A stretch of 64,000 nt of DNA from Xiphophorus maculatus (taxonomy: Eukaryota > Chordata > Actinopteri > Cyprinodontiformes > Poeciliidae): assembly GCF_002775205.1 (NCBI RefSeq), contig NC_036448.1, forward strand, positions 4,614,572 through 4,678,571, given 5' to 3'. The notes beneath the pieces were generated by a model. That model was not told the DNA's origin. It did no database searches and worked only from the letters and a program-made list of their open reading frames with translations. Position numbers and translations under genes: made by a program. Of this stretch, positions 9,251 to 21,600 are shown piece after piece. How positions within the stretch are numbered: the first letter of the stretch is position 1; each line of letters starts with the position of its first letter.

Positions 9251-12200
9251 CTCCACCAATATTTTCGAATACCTACTTCAACGACTCTGATGAGCTCAGA
9301 TTTCTTCCTCCAAACGTCTCTCTCAAATCAAAACCCTTCGAATGCGAAGAACCTGCGGCCTTGTTCACGAATGATTCGTTTCAGAGTCTGTTACATGACA
9401 AGGCTGTTCCAGTGAGCCAACAAGCTTTCCGAACAGTTATGGTTACAGCTGATTTGTACTCGAGGACGATGCCAGCTGGGACAGACATCTGAGCGAACTG
9501 AAAAACGTCTTCAGATTCCTCCATCTGTTCTACGTTTCTGCAGTTCTTTTGCCAAAGGTCATCCCTCCCCCACTGAGACTGCGCGCCCCTTTTTCTCCAG
9601 TAAACGTTTACAGTTGAAGAAGTTACTAGCAGAATAACAGCCAGTTTTTTTCCCCTCACATGTCCAGAATGACCGAATACGGCTTAGATTTCCTTCACTT
9701 TGCAATCTGAAGAAATGTTATGTTCTTGCTAAAAGAAGAATCCTCCTTTCTCTGACAGTAGCACTCTCCATCCCCCAAAATGCTCATTTGGAAGGGAAAA
9801 TTATGCATTTTATTATATTTTTTACTTTCCTGCCCTGAAAATCTACATCTATGCGTCAACAACCGACAGCACATTTCTCAAGTTGTGTTTTAATATTATT
9901 CCAAGCTGGATTTATGCCTCACATCTAAATATGATTGAGCTGTAAATCTTGCTCTGAGACTAGATTTGAGAAGATTTTTTTTCCTTGCAGTCTGGCCAAA
10001 CTAACGGCAGCATGTGGTCAGTCTGTCAGCAGTTTTATTTTTTCTCCAATAAAGGTTTGTTTTTTTTCTTATCCTCCCTCTGATCAAACCGCAATCCCTC
10101 TCAGAGTCACTTGTCTGCTGGTAATGGAAAAAGGAGGATCTTTTACTAATTCCTTTTCCATTCATGGCAGGGCAAATGACCTAAACTGCAGTTCTTTACT
10201 CAGCGTTTCATGGGTGTTGCTTTGTTTGTTTTGCTTTGGACTTAGACTGAATTATCCACAGAGACGTTTGTGGGTTGAAATTGATGGGAAATGCAGTTCC
10301 TGTAGGACTCTCAGGCCCCGAACAGAAGCACAGACACAGTAAAAATAAATGGGAAGGAGAGATTTACAAGGAACAGACATTAAAAAAAAAGTGAAGACTC
10401 ACTGGACCATGTCAGGGTTCATTGGAGTCTGGGAACATCCATTTAAATGTGCTAGGACACTTAAACACAGAAATTATATGTAAGTGTCCTAAATTTTTCC
10501 TTAAAATTTGAACCAAACCAAGGTTTTGATCCCTGCAATTATTTATTACGAGTGGGAGAGAAGTAGGAAGAAGGTCAGAAGAGTTGTTGCATGTGTGTAA
10601 CGTTGCAGTCTTTAAGTGACTCTCCAACAGGAGCCATCATGCCACTGAACATAGCCACAAGTGCTTGGAGTACCTTTAAAACAGTTGTCATACCACACAG
10701 TACAGAAACCTGAAACCGTTATGCAAGAAGGGCCCCATGCGTCCACTCTGCACAGAAACACAAACAAACTCCCTTGGCATGAACTCCTCTCAGACGGACG
10801 CAATCTCCGTGGTCGGACGAGTCCAACTTCACGGTTGGGATGCTGTTGTCAGTTTGTAAGACGACTATGGCTGAACATTTCTTATCCAGTATCCTCATGT
10901 CTCCAAATATTTTTAGAGTGATGGCTTCTTCCTCCCTGAGTGGCATTTGACCCCATGTAGGTACAGTGGACTCTTTCGTGTTCGCAGTTTTGCATTTGTG
11001 GACTTTTCTGTGGAATGAAGCTCCAAAGTATTCAATGAAAGTTAGAGCAGTTTTTCATAAAGTACATCTAAAATCTAAGAAGGAAAATACAGCTTAGGAA
11101 GCTGAAATACTTTGGCACAATGTTACTTGACATGCTATTGGCTGGCTCTGGCAAAGGAGTCAATCAAAAGGCGACATTCATTGTCCTTTGCGCTGATTGG
11201 CTGTAGTCCAAAGACTGGAACTATGGAACACTGCGGATGTTAGCGTCTGCTGTATACTGTATAGCGCCCTACTATACAGAGGAAACAACACAGTTTCCAC
11301 TGTATACAAAATACAAAAACATTACACACACAACAATACTGAGATCAAACAATCAGGGAATCCACAGCTTAGTGTTGGCTCCAGAAGCTGCAGGATGCAT
11401 ATTATGATGCATAATGCATATTATGTAGGGGTGCACTGATAATTAATTGGCCCAGTGTTCCTTAATTTTGGATGAGCAGCGCATACTTGGATGAGAAACC
11501 ATCTTATCTACATTCAGAAAGTCTGAAAATCAGCCATTATCCCTTTTTGTTCTCCCGTGACACAGGGCTAACAGATGTGTGTGCGTGGTTAATAGTCAAT
11601 AAATTGTTGCCAAAAAAAAAGGAAAGTCCGGCTGCCTTATCACCATTCAACCAAAGGAGGCCAGTAGTGAGAAGGTTTTAGGGAAATATTGCAGAACTAA
11701 ACATATTTACACAAATCTGTCAAAATTTGCATAGAAGCATAAAGACAAAGTCTAGATAACCTATTAAGCAGTTTCTCAGTGACCCTATTTAGTGTTTGAA
11801 CTATTAAAATATACTTAGACCAACGAGTATTTATTTATTTTACCTATTGCGATTGTGATTAAAAAAAAAAAACATGCATACAAGGTTCTGGACATTAACA
11901 AAAGCAGCAACGCTGAAAGTCCTATTTTGGCGAAATCCAGCTGTTGACATGTATGACTTCAAAGTAAGTGATTGGTTTTACCACAATATATCTGCCTGCA
12001 GAGGTCAAACAGTCTTGACCCATGTGGTATTATAAAGAGTTGGGCATAGATGCTGCTGCCCCAGAAGAAGATGCTGGTCACGTTCTGAAAGAGGATCCAT
12101 AAAGAACGAGCGGCATGCCACTCTGAACACGATCACACAGGAGCCACGCCACAGCGGATTAGGGTTCTCATACCAGGAGGTCTGTTTGTTACCCATGTTG

Positions 12201-12360
12201 CCTTTTTAATTCTGGTCAGCACTAAGCTTCTTTCCCCCCCAAGTCTTGCTCACATGCATCAAACTTCAGACACTCCTTACCCTCCTCCTTACATTTCTAG
12301 TCTGGTCTCGGCTGCAGTCTGGAGGAGTGGGTGTGGTTCTCTGAGTCTATGCCTCCCTCT
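9251..12360. other. Intergenic spacer between divergent angptl3 and kank4
   Basis: No splice-bounded coding exon recognised. Frames of 90-135 codons (9211-9492, 9935-10342) have no family resemblance. The left part may still be family A remnant; around 10960-11260 there are weak repeat-like motifs. Regulatory sequence for both flanking promoters would lie here. Confidence 0.5.
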
Positions 12361-12636
12361 CAATCAGTCATCCTGGCTGGACGGGAGACAACGTAGGAAG
12401 GCATGTTGCTAGCTCCTCCTCGTTCAGACGCTCTCCTTCACACACACACACACACACACGCGCGCGAGCAAACCCAGCTTCTGTTATGGCAGGGGCCGCG
12501 TGGTGGCATTTCCCAGACAGCCGAGGCATGCTGCCCTCCCCGCCTGCTGAGGAGACAGACAGCAGGCAGAGCTGAGCAGCAGACAGCAGAGGACCGTCCA
12601 ACAGCGAGTGGAGGAAAGTGCTGAGCATGTCCCGAG
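12361..12636 (+). promoter_or_regulatory. kank4 promoter-proximal region and first exon
   Basis: GC-richer segment with a (CA)n tract at 12439-12460, then a purine-rich leader, an ATG with A at -3 at 12627 and a strong donor (CGAG then GTAAGAG) after 12636. The exact transcription start is not determined. No TATA box is obvious. Confidence 0.5.
12627..12636 (+). CDS. kank4: kank4 exon 1, inferred 10-base coding start
   Basis: ATG-TCC-CGA-G then GTAAGAG. Spliced to 19897 it reads MSRGLIVRHK in frame into MAENGVKG. If this exon is not used, translation starts at 19917, which has a strong context (A at -3, G at +4). Confidence 0.5.
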
Positions 12637-15600
12637 GTAAGAGCTGACACACTATTCACCTTGTAGCATCTCTCCAGGCTGCTCACCGCTGTACGGCTGG
12701 GTACTTAATCAAAGCCGGGATGCTGAACGCTGACCTTGACCGCTGAGGGACAGGAAACTGGCTGATCTGAATTGAGGGTCAGAAAGTACTTGATCTTTAC
12801 TGCGACTAAATGCTGGGAGTGAACCTACAGCCTTAACGTGAAAATTAACAACACCTGTGAGACAAGAACTTTGTCTTTTAAAGACACAGCACTGCTCCTG
12901 ACATTTAAACGTGCGTCCCGTTGAGGAATTCAGCTGAACTGGCAAACATGCGCGACCCATGTGAACACACACATAGGCGGCACACTTTCTATTTTAACCC
13001 CCGCTATGTTAACATCCCGTCGCTTTCTTTCTTTGCGTGAAGCCCCTGGCAGCTGTTTCTGCCATGCAACGGGAGCTTTGGATGCCACAACTCCGACCCT
13101 GTTGCTGTTGGAAGAGGACCAGGACGAGTCCGGCGGTCCGAAAAGTCCAGAATTACTGAATAAGAGATCATAGAGGGTGAAGGGTTTCTAGGAACTCTGA
13201 GGGCAGTTTGTGATGAATCCGAGTTTGACAGGAAAAAAAAAAAAGAGAGACAGAGTGGAAGGGGTAAGAGGGAGCACAAGTCCAAACATTTGACTTCGGT
13301 TCCTAAATCAACTCTGAACAGAAGATGAGGTTCAGAGCTATGTGCTGGAAAAAGCCACAGGTTGTACGGCCAAAAAAAAGGGGGGGAGAAGCAAGGATTT
13401 TTCCAGGAAAAGAACAAAGACAGTGAAACACGCAGAAATATGCATACTGTGGAAAAAAACAAAGAAACACGAAGAAAGAAGATGAAAGGCAGAAAATGCT
13501 CTGCTTTTTTAGTTTAACTGTTGAGAAACTAAGTTTATAAATAGCTTCAATTTGGTAGCAAGCTGCTGCACTGTGAATGATCCAACCACAGAAATAATCC
13601 CGGCGTGGTCAGAAGGCCAAACAGGACGACCACGATGGCTGTGTAGGTTTGTCAACACATTCCCACATCTAACTAACTTCAGGTCCAAACCCGTCCAATC
13701 AGGTGTTGATGCACATCACACACCTGTTCCATCAAGCTTTTACACACTGCTATGTTTCTGCTGAGGCCACAGGACTGGCTGGAAGAGTTTTCATTCATTC
13801 ATCCGTCTCCGTTGTACTAATACTTTGTTACATGTTAACGGCAATATTGGGGGGGGATGAGAGAATGTGAGGAGAGGAAATGGAACTGCTGCGTAAACAG
13901 TCTTCACCCACTTCAAAATAAGAGCATTAATATAAATGTCAAACTACTTGAAGGGCTAAAAGTCGATAAAAAAAACCTTCACAGATGCCAAACGTTATTC
14001 AACTGGCAGTTTACAAAACAGCCAAGAAAATTAGCACTTTAGAATTTAACAGGAGAAATTATTTAGGGAATGCTAAATGTTTTCAAAGTTAGCAAAAACG
14101 CAAAAAGGCTATACCAAACGTAGTCCCGCTATTAGCCCCTTAGTGGATTAGCGGAAGTGTGCCCACAACTGAGTAAAGATTAGAGGAATAGTTTGAGACT
14201 GCTTGTTACTACTTAACCTGCAGGAAATAACTCTCTTTTTAACTTCAGTTTATTTAAATCCAGGTTAGCAGGTTCTGAAGACTGAAGCTATTGAGGCTAG
14301 ATGAAGGGGGACTTCAACCAAAATAAAGTTTTTCCCGTTTGAAAAACGTTACTATGCCTTATGAGTCAGCTAATTTATGAACCATTAAACCACTGTCAAG
14401 GTAGCCATCTTCACAAAAGCAGATCATTATTTCCACAGGAAATGAAGATTGGGGGAGGTGCTCCATAAATGATCTTCCTGTGTGACAAACATACTGAGAA
14501 TAAAACATGTAATGTGTCCAGATTGTTAAAAAAACAAAAAAAAAAAAACAACTAAGAAATCAGATTCCTTCACAGCACTATGATATTTTTTTTCTTCCTT
14601 CTTTTACTGCATTTTATATGCAGCAGTTTGATTTTCATGCCAGGTTGTTGGTGGTGCACAACCTCCTTCCTCCATTTTCTGTGTAATTAATCACCAGATT
14701 GTGTGTAAAATAAAACACACTCAAAGCTAATCTGTTGACTGTTTAAGCTTTTGAGAGAACTTCATGTAAATTTAGGTTTCAAATAATGACCTTAAACTGA
14801 GATATTCAAAAGTTACGAGGAAAAATAAATTTTTGTGTAAATGGTTTACAGACTTAATCTGTCCCAAAATGACACTTTAGGGGTAATTTGTGTGTTAGAG
14901 AGGCAGCAGGCACCTTATTAATCATCAGTAAGAAAAGAGCTGGGAGTGAGAATGGGCTGGGTTGGGTTGCTGTGGCATTTTGGTTTTCTATTACTGGGTG
15001 TGAAAATTAAAGGTTGGATCTCACAGAGCAACAACTCGTCAATCAAAGTAACCCTGTATCACAGAAAACCACACTTTGTTTTTTAACTTGAGGTTAGATT
15101 TTTAAGTGAGAATATAAAATCATTAGTTAAATATTTATAGATGTCATAAAGGACTTCTGTCCTTTTGGACATGTATGGTAATATGAGATACCCTCCTCAT
15201 GCAGGTTTAATGGCTTTACTTTCTCACGACTAGAAGTCCTGCACGGTTTCCCTCTGTTGTTTATGCCAATATTCTGGACACCACTAATATGTGTTATGTC
15301 ATACTGTATGTCTTTGCAAGTGTCATCAATGAGAGAAGTCATTGACTTAATACGTTTTGGCCTTAGCGGCATCTAATTTTGAAGCTTTTGTCATCACTAC
15401 TCTTAGAGATTGGCCCTATATGCTGTGGTTTTTGGTGAAGAATGCTGTGGACAGACATGGTGTGATTATGAGGTTTGCGCTGATGCAGGGGAAGTTTGGA
15501 GGGACGTCTCAGCGGGGTCATATTCACGCAGAGGAGACAGCCAGCTGCTGTGGGAAAGCAAAGCTGTCCCTGGAAGAAGAAGTGACATTTCTCTTCAGGA

Positions 15601-18600
15601 TAGATTTAAATTGTTTCAAAAGATGAATTAAGAAGTAACAATCTCCTTTGAAAAGTTCAGTGTGCAGCAGCAGCAGCAGCAGTGCTGCAGCTCCCAGCGC
15701 TGCTGGTTTGCTGGGGCCTGTTTGGGGTTAGGCGAATATTTTAAAGTTTTGTTTCTTGGGTTTCCTGTGAGGTGGGCCCACGGCTCCGAGCACAGACAAT
15801 TAAAATATGTGCCATGGACATGTGGACATAGTTAGGCAATGACTCTGGAAAATTACCTAACCCTAATTCTGCTATATTGTTTCCTCTGTGGTAACCTGGT
15901 CTGGAAGAAATGCACAGGTCTATATTTATAAGTAGGAAATAGAGAGCTTATTGGCAACAACAGGCAGCTTTGATCACATGTCTGGTAGATGGTTGAAAAC
16001 CAGCTGTCTGAAACCGGATCTTCCGATTATCCCGGAGACATCTAAGCACATTTTCAACAAGTGATTTGTCAAAACACCCCACACAGCCTCAAAGCTTCCC
16101 ATAAAGTTATGAAATTTGGTGAAAGTGAAATTCACAATTTGTGCTAGTCTGTTTTTAAAACTTGGGCACAGTGGTCTTGATGATCTATAGTTTGTAAACT
16201 ACCTAGGAGTCGTCCTGATATGTGCTTTAGCTTCTGGTACACGTGTGTGTGTGCTAAACTTAAACTCTTCAGATTGACGGCTGACAGATTCCTGTCAAAG
16301 TCAAAAGTCCTGATGGGAAAAGAACCTTCTGGAACAGACAACAGAGCCGGCCCAAAGTGTCAGCAAACTAAGGAGCATCCCTGAACATCAGCGGCCTTCC
16401 ATAAATGCTTGAATTTAAGCACAGACCACAGATCTAAAATCTTCATTTGTCTAAAAAGAATGAGAATATTTCTAAGTTTGATTTGATGGTTGCAGCATTG
16501 ATAAATTAAAAGTTTTTAACAATAAAAGAAAAAAAGTTTAAAGGCACTGTAAAGTTTACTTTGTAAAAGCATTTTTAAAAATCCTCATAGTGTGATCGTT
16601 ACAATCTGATGCCACGTGTTTAAAGCTTTCTTTGTGTTGGAGCGTGGGTTTGTCCGTCAACACATCTCAGCAAATAATAACCTGTTATCGCAGGCTGGTT
16701 TAAGCTCCGCCCCCTCTCTCAGATTCCATCACATCTGGATTAAAACACTGGAACCAACTCAAGTTCTGCATAAGGTCCCATGTGACCTTGGGCCGGCCCT
16801 GAACAGAAAGCGTTAAAGCATGAGGGAAATAAAAAGAATGATCATGTTTAACGTTTATGTCACTATGATAAAGTTTTCAAGCCTCAAGAACTTCTTTGGT
16901 ATTCTATGTGACAGACTGATCCAACGTAGAGCATCATTAAGAAGTGGGAAGAACATAATATGTAGAGTTGTGTGTATTTGTATTTAACCTTTGCTCTGAC
17001 ACTAATTATTAAAATCCAGTGTAACTGAATATTAATATTATTATAATATATATGTAATATATGTAATATAATGTAATATTATTCCCAGATAATATTATAT
17101 TGTTTAGGTTAAAACAGCATTTATGACAAAGGGCACACCCTAATATTGACCCTTTGCAACTACATCACTTAATCATTCAAAGCGCCATGATGTAGATTGG
17201 AAGTGAGAATCGGGAATATTGAACTGAGCGGCTAAAGTTGTTTTTCCAAGTTGTTTTTTGTCAGTTTATTCATGGTTTCTACTTGCTAGAATCAAGGTCA
17301 TTTGTCTGTGAAGCTAACACACCTGGTTGGGGCTCATAGACAGCGGTATTTACAGAAGCCTGAAACAGCTAGCTTAGAAACCGTCCCATACCTCCTCCCT
17401 CCTGAAGAGGTATGGGACGGTTCAAATGAGCGACTTTGCCTGAATTCACACCACATGATTTATGTCACTATGTCATAAACAACGTTTCCCCTTAAACCAG
17501 AGCAGCCTTAAAAACGAACAGAAGACGAGACGCTAATTGTTTTTTTTGCCATACATGCTAGGCTACATGACGGGGTTTCCATGGTTACTTATGGTTAGAC
17601 GCCATCTTCTCCATAATGCGATATTTGATATCTTTCTAAACATACTTATAAAGTACAAGAACGTTAATCTTCTTAATCTTGCATAAAGTGTTTGCTGTAA
17701 ATCACACCGAGAGCTGCCAGTTGACTGCTGCTATCAAGCTTGGTTTTCACCCTCGTCTGTTTGTGCAGCCGACCGCACAGCACCTTGTGACCATTTTACT
17801 GCGAAATCAACTAAATAAACGCGATATTAGGCTAAATAAACGCGTATTTTGACAGGCTTTATACAGGAGAGCTTAGGTTTGAACATCGATCGTGGTGGAG
17901 ACAGTGACGTCACGTGTAAAGGGTTATATTGTCATATTTGTTTATTTATTTATTTTTTATTAACTTGTGTTTATTTAATTGCCTAATTAACCGCTACAGG
18001 GTTTGACTTGACTATCACTATTATGATAAAAACATGTTATGCTTACTACTGGTTACCTTTGTGCTGACTGACATACGGTAGTTTGCTATGATAAACACTG
18101 TCAACATTGTTGAAGTCAGTTCATCTAGATCAGTGTTTTTCGACCCTGGTCCTCAAGGCAATCTGCCCTGCAAGTTTTAGGCATTCCCTTGCTTCAGCAC
18201 ACATGATTTCAACTGATGGCTGATTAACAGGGTTCTGCTGAATTGCAATCATTTGAATGGGGTGTGTTGAAGTAGGGGAACGTTGATTTTTTTAAATTCA
18301 GAGATGCTACGTTACAAACAAAGATGATTTAGGTCAAATTATCCCCCTTCACCCTGTCCCCCCTTTTTTTTAACTGCAACAGGTTGTAGCAACACCCAAT
18401 GACATACAGTACTTTCTCTGGATACATTAATCTTTCAATAGTTTGTCAGGGCAAACTTGGTGCTTGATACTCGGTTTTAAATAATCTAAAAGCCAAGTAT
18501 CATAAAAAAAATCCAAATAAATTCTAATTATACAAACTAGCCATATTCACATTGAAACTTTTTACTTACCATGTTTTGTTTGAAAGTGGAGAAGTCTTGT

Positions 18601-21600
18601 GATATCTGTAGGTCAGTCTTGTTGAAAATGGAGGCTTGGAGGCCACAAGAGGGGTGTGGCTTCTAAAGCTGGTCTTCAATCCAGCCAACTGAATACAATT
18701 TTTTAGCAAATATACAGGAGGTCATCCAATCATTTGAATGTGGTTTTCTGGAACAGAGACACATTTAAAATATGCAGGACCTAGTGATCACAGAGGACCC
18801 GAATTGGAAAATTGGTTGGAAATGACTGCAACTAAAAGCAGCAGAACGTGGACCAAATTTTCCCGAAAACATCTAATTATATTTTGCCTATCATTTCAAA
18901 ATCCTGATGTTTATCTCTTAGCTTACAAAAGGAGCTTGTCACCCATCTTTGATTTGCAGATTTGTTGCTGTTCACCACTGGCCATCAGAGGGTGCGTGAA
19001 TGACAGACACTCAGATTCTTAGCAGGGTAACTTGGGGGTGTTTGTCTGTTTACTGCATAGCTTGCATTGTTTGGGGCTGTGGCTTGGTGGCTGCGGCGCC
19101 TCATGATGACAGCAAGTTCCCGCAGAGGCCGGTGGTCAGGGGAGGAATAGAAGGGAAGGTAGGAGGAGAGAGGAGGCCAGGTTTTAAGGAAGATAGATGA
19201 CAGATAGTATGGGAATTCTCCATGGATCAACTCATTAAAGAAGGGAGGAGTGAAAAATATCGTGCGGCTATGAACTAATTGACCCATATGTTAGAGGAAT
19301 TCATACACCACTAAAAGTAGATCCAGAATGGGAGAGAAGATGCTGAACTGAAGGAGAACCGTTGTGGAGTAGTGACTCAGAACAATGGCTGCCTGTGTTT
19401 ATGTCTGTAGGAGTAAGGCTTTTTTTTTTTCTTTTTTAGCGATGCTGCCCATAACTGCTGGGCGAAACAGTCACAAACTATTTTCAGCTCTCGTCCTGGA
19501 AACCGTGGCTGTAATCAAAAGAAGATCAGGCCAGCCTCTGCTGAAAAAACTGCTGCTTGGTGCATGGAAGAAATGAATCAAGTCTTTGGGAAACAAGAAA
19601 GTTAATGGGTGGAGAAGGAAAAGCACAGCTACTGAATGTTTGGGCTTTCTACCTTGTTCTGCATGCCAGACTCTCAATTTAGCAACATGCTTAGTGTTAT
19701 ACTAAAAGAAATTAAGATAACAAAATGCCAAAATGTTTGTTGACAAAATTTAAGCAAATATTGACATATCTTTTTCAGATTGGACAAGTTCAGCCAGACA
19801 TTTTGTAACAAATTGATTTACAGGATTTTTAAAAACATTGGAAGTCCACCAACCCTGACTTTTATTCCTGTTGCACGTTTACCTCCCTGTTTACAGGTCT
19901 CATTGTCCGTCACAAAATGGCTGAGAATGGAGTTAAAGGGAAGCCCCCATACTCGGTGGAAACCCCGTACGGCTTCCAAATAGATCTGGACTTCCTCAAA
20001 TACGTGGATGACATTGAGAAAGGCAACACCATCAAAAGGGTTCCCATTCAGCGCCGAAGCAAAGGACCCCGGGCCAGCACTCTCCCCAGGCACCTCAACT
20101 CCTCTGGTTCTGGCTACAAACAAAATCCCTGGAGGTCGACCGGAGCTCTTGACCCCAGATCCCGACCGTTCGCCAACCATCACCATGGGTGTTCCTCTTG
20201 GACTTTCGATCACAGGTCGCTTCTCTACCCAACGGGGCTCACGTCCCTGACGGAAATGGAAGCCAGGATCAAGGAGTTCGACGAACAACCTCTCGGAGAG
20301 CATATCCGGCCTCATCTCCTGCGGGCCTCCAGTTTGCCACTCACTGTGCTGCTCAGACAAGAATCTGAGTCCACAGATGACAGGAGCAGCATCCAGAGTT
20401 CAAGAGATCACCTCGGAGGAAGGAACACCTCCTGCGAGGACGTGTTCCTCTCAGACAGCCCTCGCCCACAGGACTGCTCGGGGCTGCTGAGGCGCCTGAC
20501 CAAGGCTCTTGAACGCGTCGGAGAACTCGAGATGGAGGTGAGGGTTGTTCCTGAGCTCAGAGCTCAGATCTGCATCCTGCAAGAAGAAAGGGAAAGACTC
20601 CGTCTGGGCTTGGTCCACCACATCCCTCCATCATCAGTCAATGGCACCACAGATCTTCATACTTCATCACCCTATGGCAAAGGGGATGTCCTGAAATCCC
20701 AACGAGAAAGTCATGTCATGTTTCCCAGAAATCACAGCGTCACAAGCAAAATAAACCCCGTGAATGATTGGAAAACCAGCACAGATCTGGACGAGCTGCT
20801 GACCGTGACGTCCCTGCAGGCTAAGGTTGCGGCGCTGGAGCAGAAGCTCCATGACACTGAGCAGGACCTCCAGAGGACGGTAGGACTCCTAAAGGAGCAG
20901 CAGCAGGAGAGCAGGAGGAAAGATGAGAAGATAGAATACCTCATCAGGAACCCGGGGGTGTGGGTCCGCGCAGAAAGGGTGGTGGTGGACCAGGAGGGAG
21001 ATGAGACCATTGTGAGGTCCATCGAACCAGAGCGTATTCCTGCCTCATCCATCATCTCAAGAACTGTACCCTCACATGCTCAGAGGCACCAAGACTTAAT
21101 AATGTCTGATGGGGGCACAGACACATTCATTATTCGCCATATTAAGAGAATCAAGAGTCTCCTGGACCAGCAGTGGGAGTGTGTGTGTGGACAGTTCGGA
21201 GAAAAGGGAAAACCCCTGAAACATCCGGATCCAAAAGTCAACTCCCTGCAGCAGGAGATGATGGAACTAGTTGACGTCCTCATGTCTGGACACAAGCACC
21301 ATGAAGACAGCGATGGGCAGAAGATCCAGGACAGAGGTGATGCTTTTGGTCATTTTAAGTCTCTGATTTTCCAAATGTTTCAGGCATAGTGAACACTGTT
21401 ACACTGCAAAAACAAAAAATCTTACCAGGTACTTTTGGCTCAGTTTCTAGTGGGAATATCTTAGTGCACTTGAAATAAGACAAAACTGGAAAAACATGAG
21501 CTTGTCTTAAGTCAATGTGTCCTTAACATTGATGAAAAATTATTGCTTCCTCTAGCAGGTTATTTCACTTATTACATGATATTTTCCCATTTTATAAATG

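Larger units (their letters stand above)
12637..19896 (+). other. kank4 intron 1
   Basis: 7.3 kb, AT-rich. It contains a short CAG run at 15664-15682, a perfect inverted repeat at 17379-17422, AT-rich near-palindromic sequence at about 17036-17100 and a hAT-like fragment near 18131. No further coding exon recognised; alternative first exons could be present. Confidence 0.6.

Noticed and set aside
19818..20360. Minus-strand 180-codon frame over the start of kank4 exon 2
   Set aside because: Antisense shadow of the KN-motif exon; no recognisable protein.
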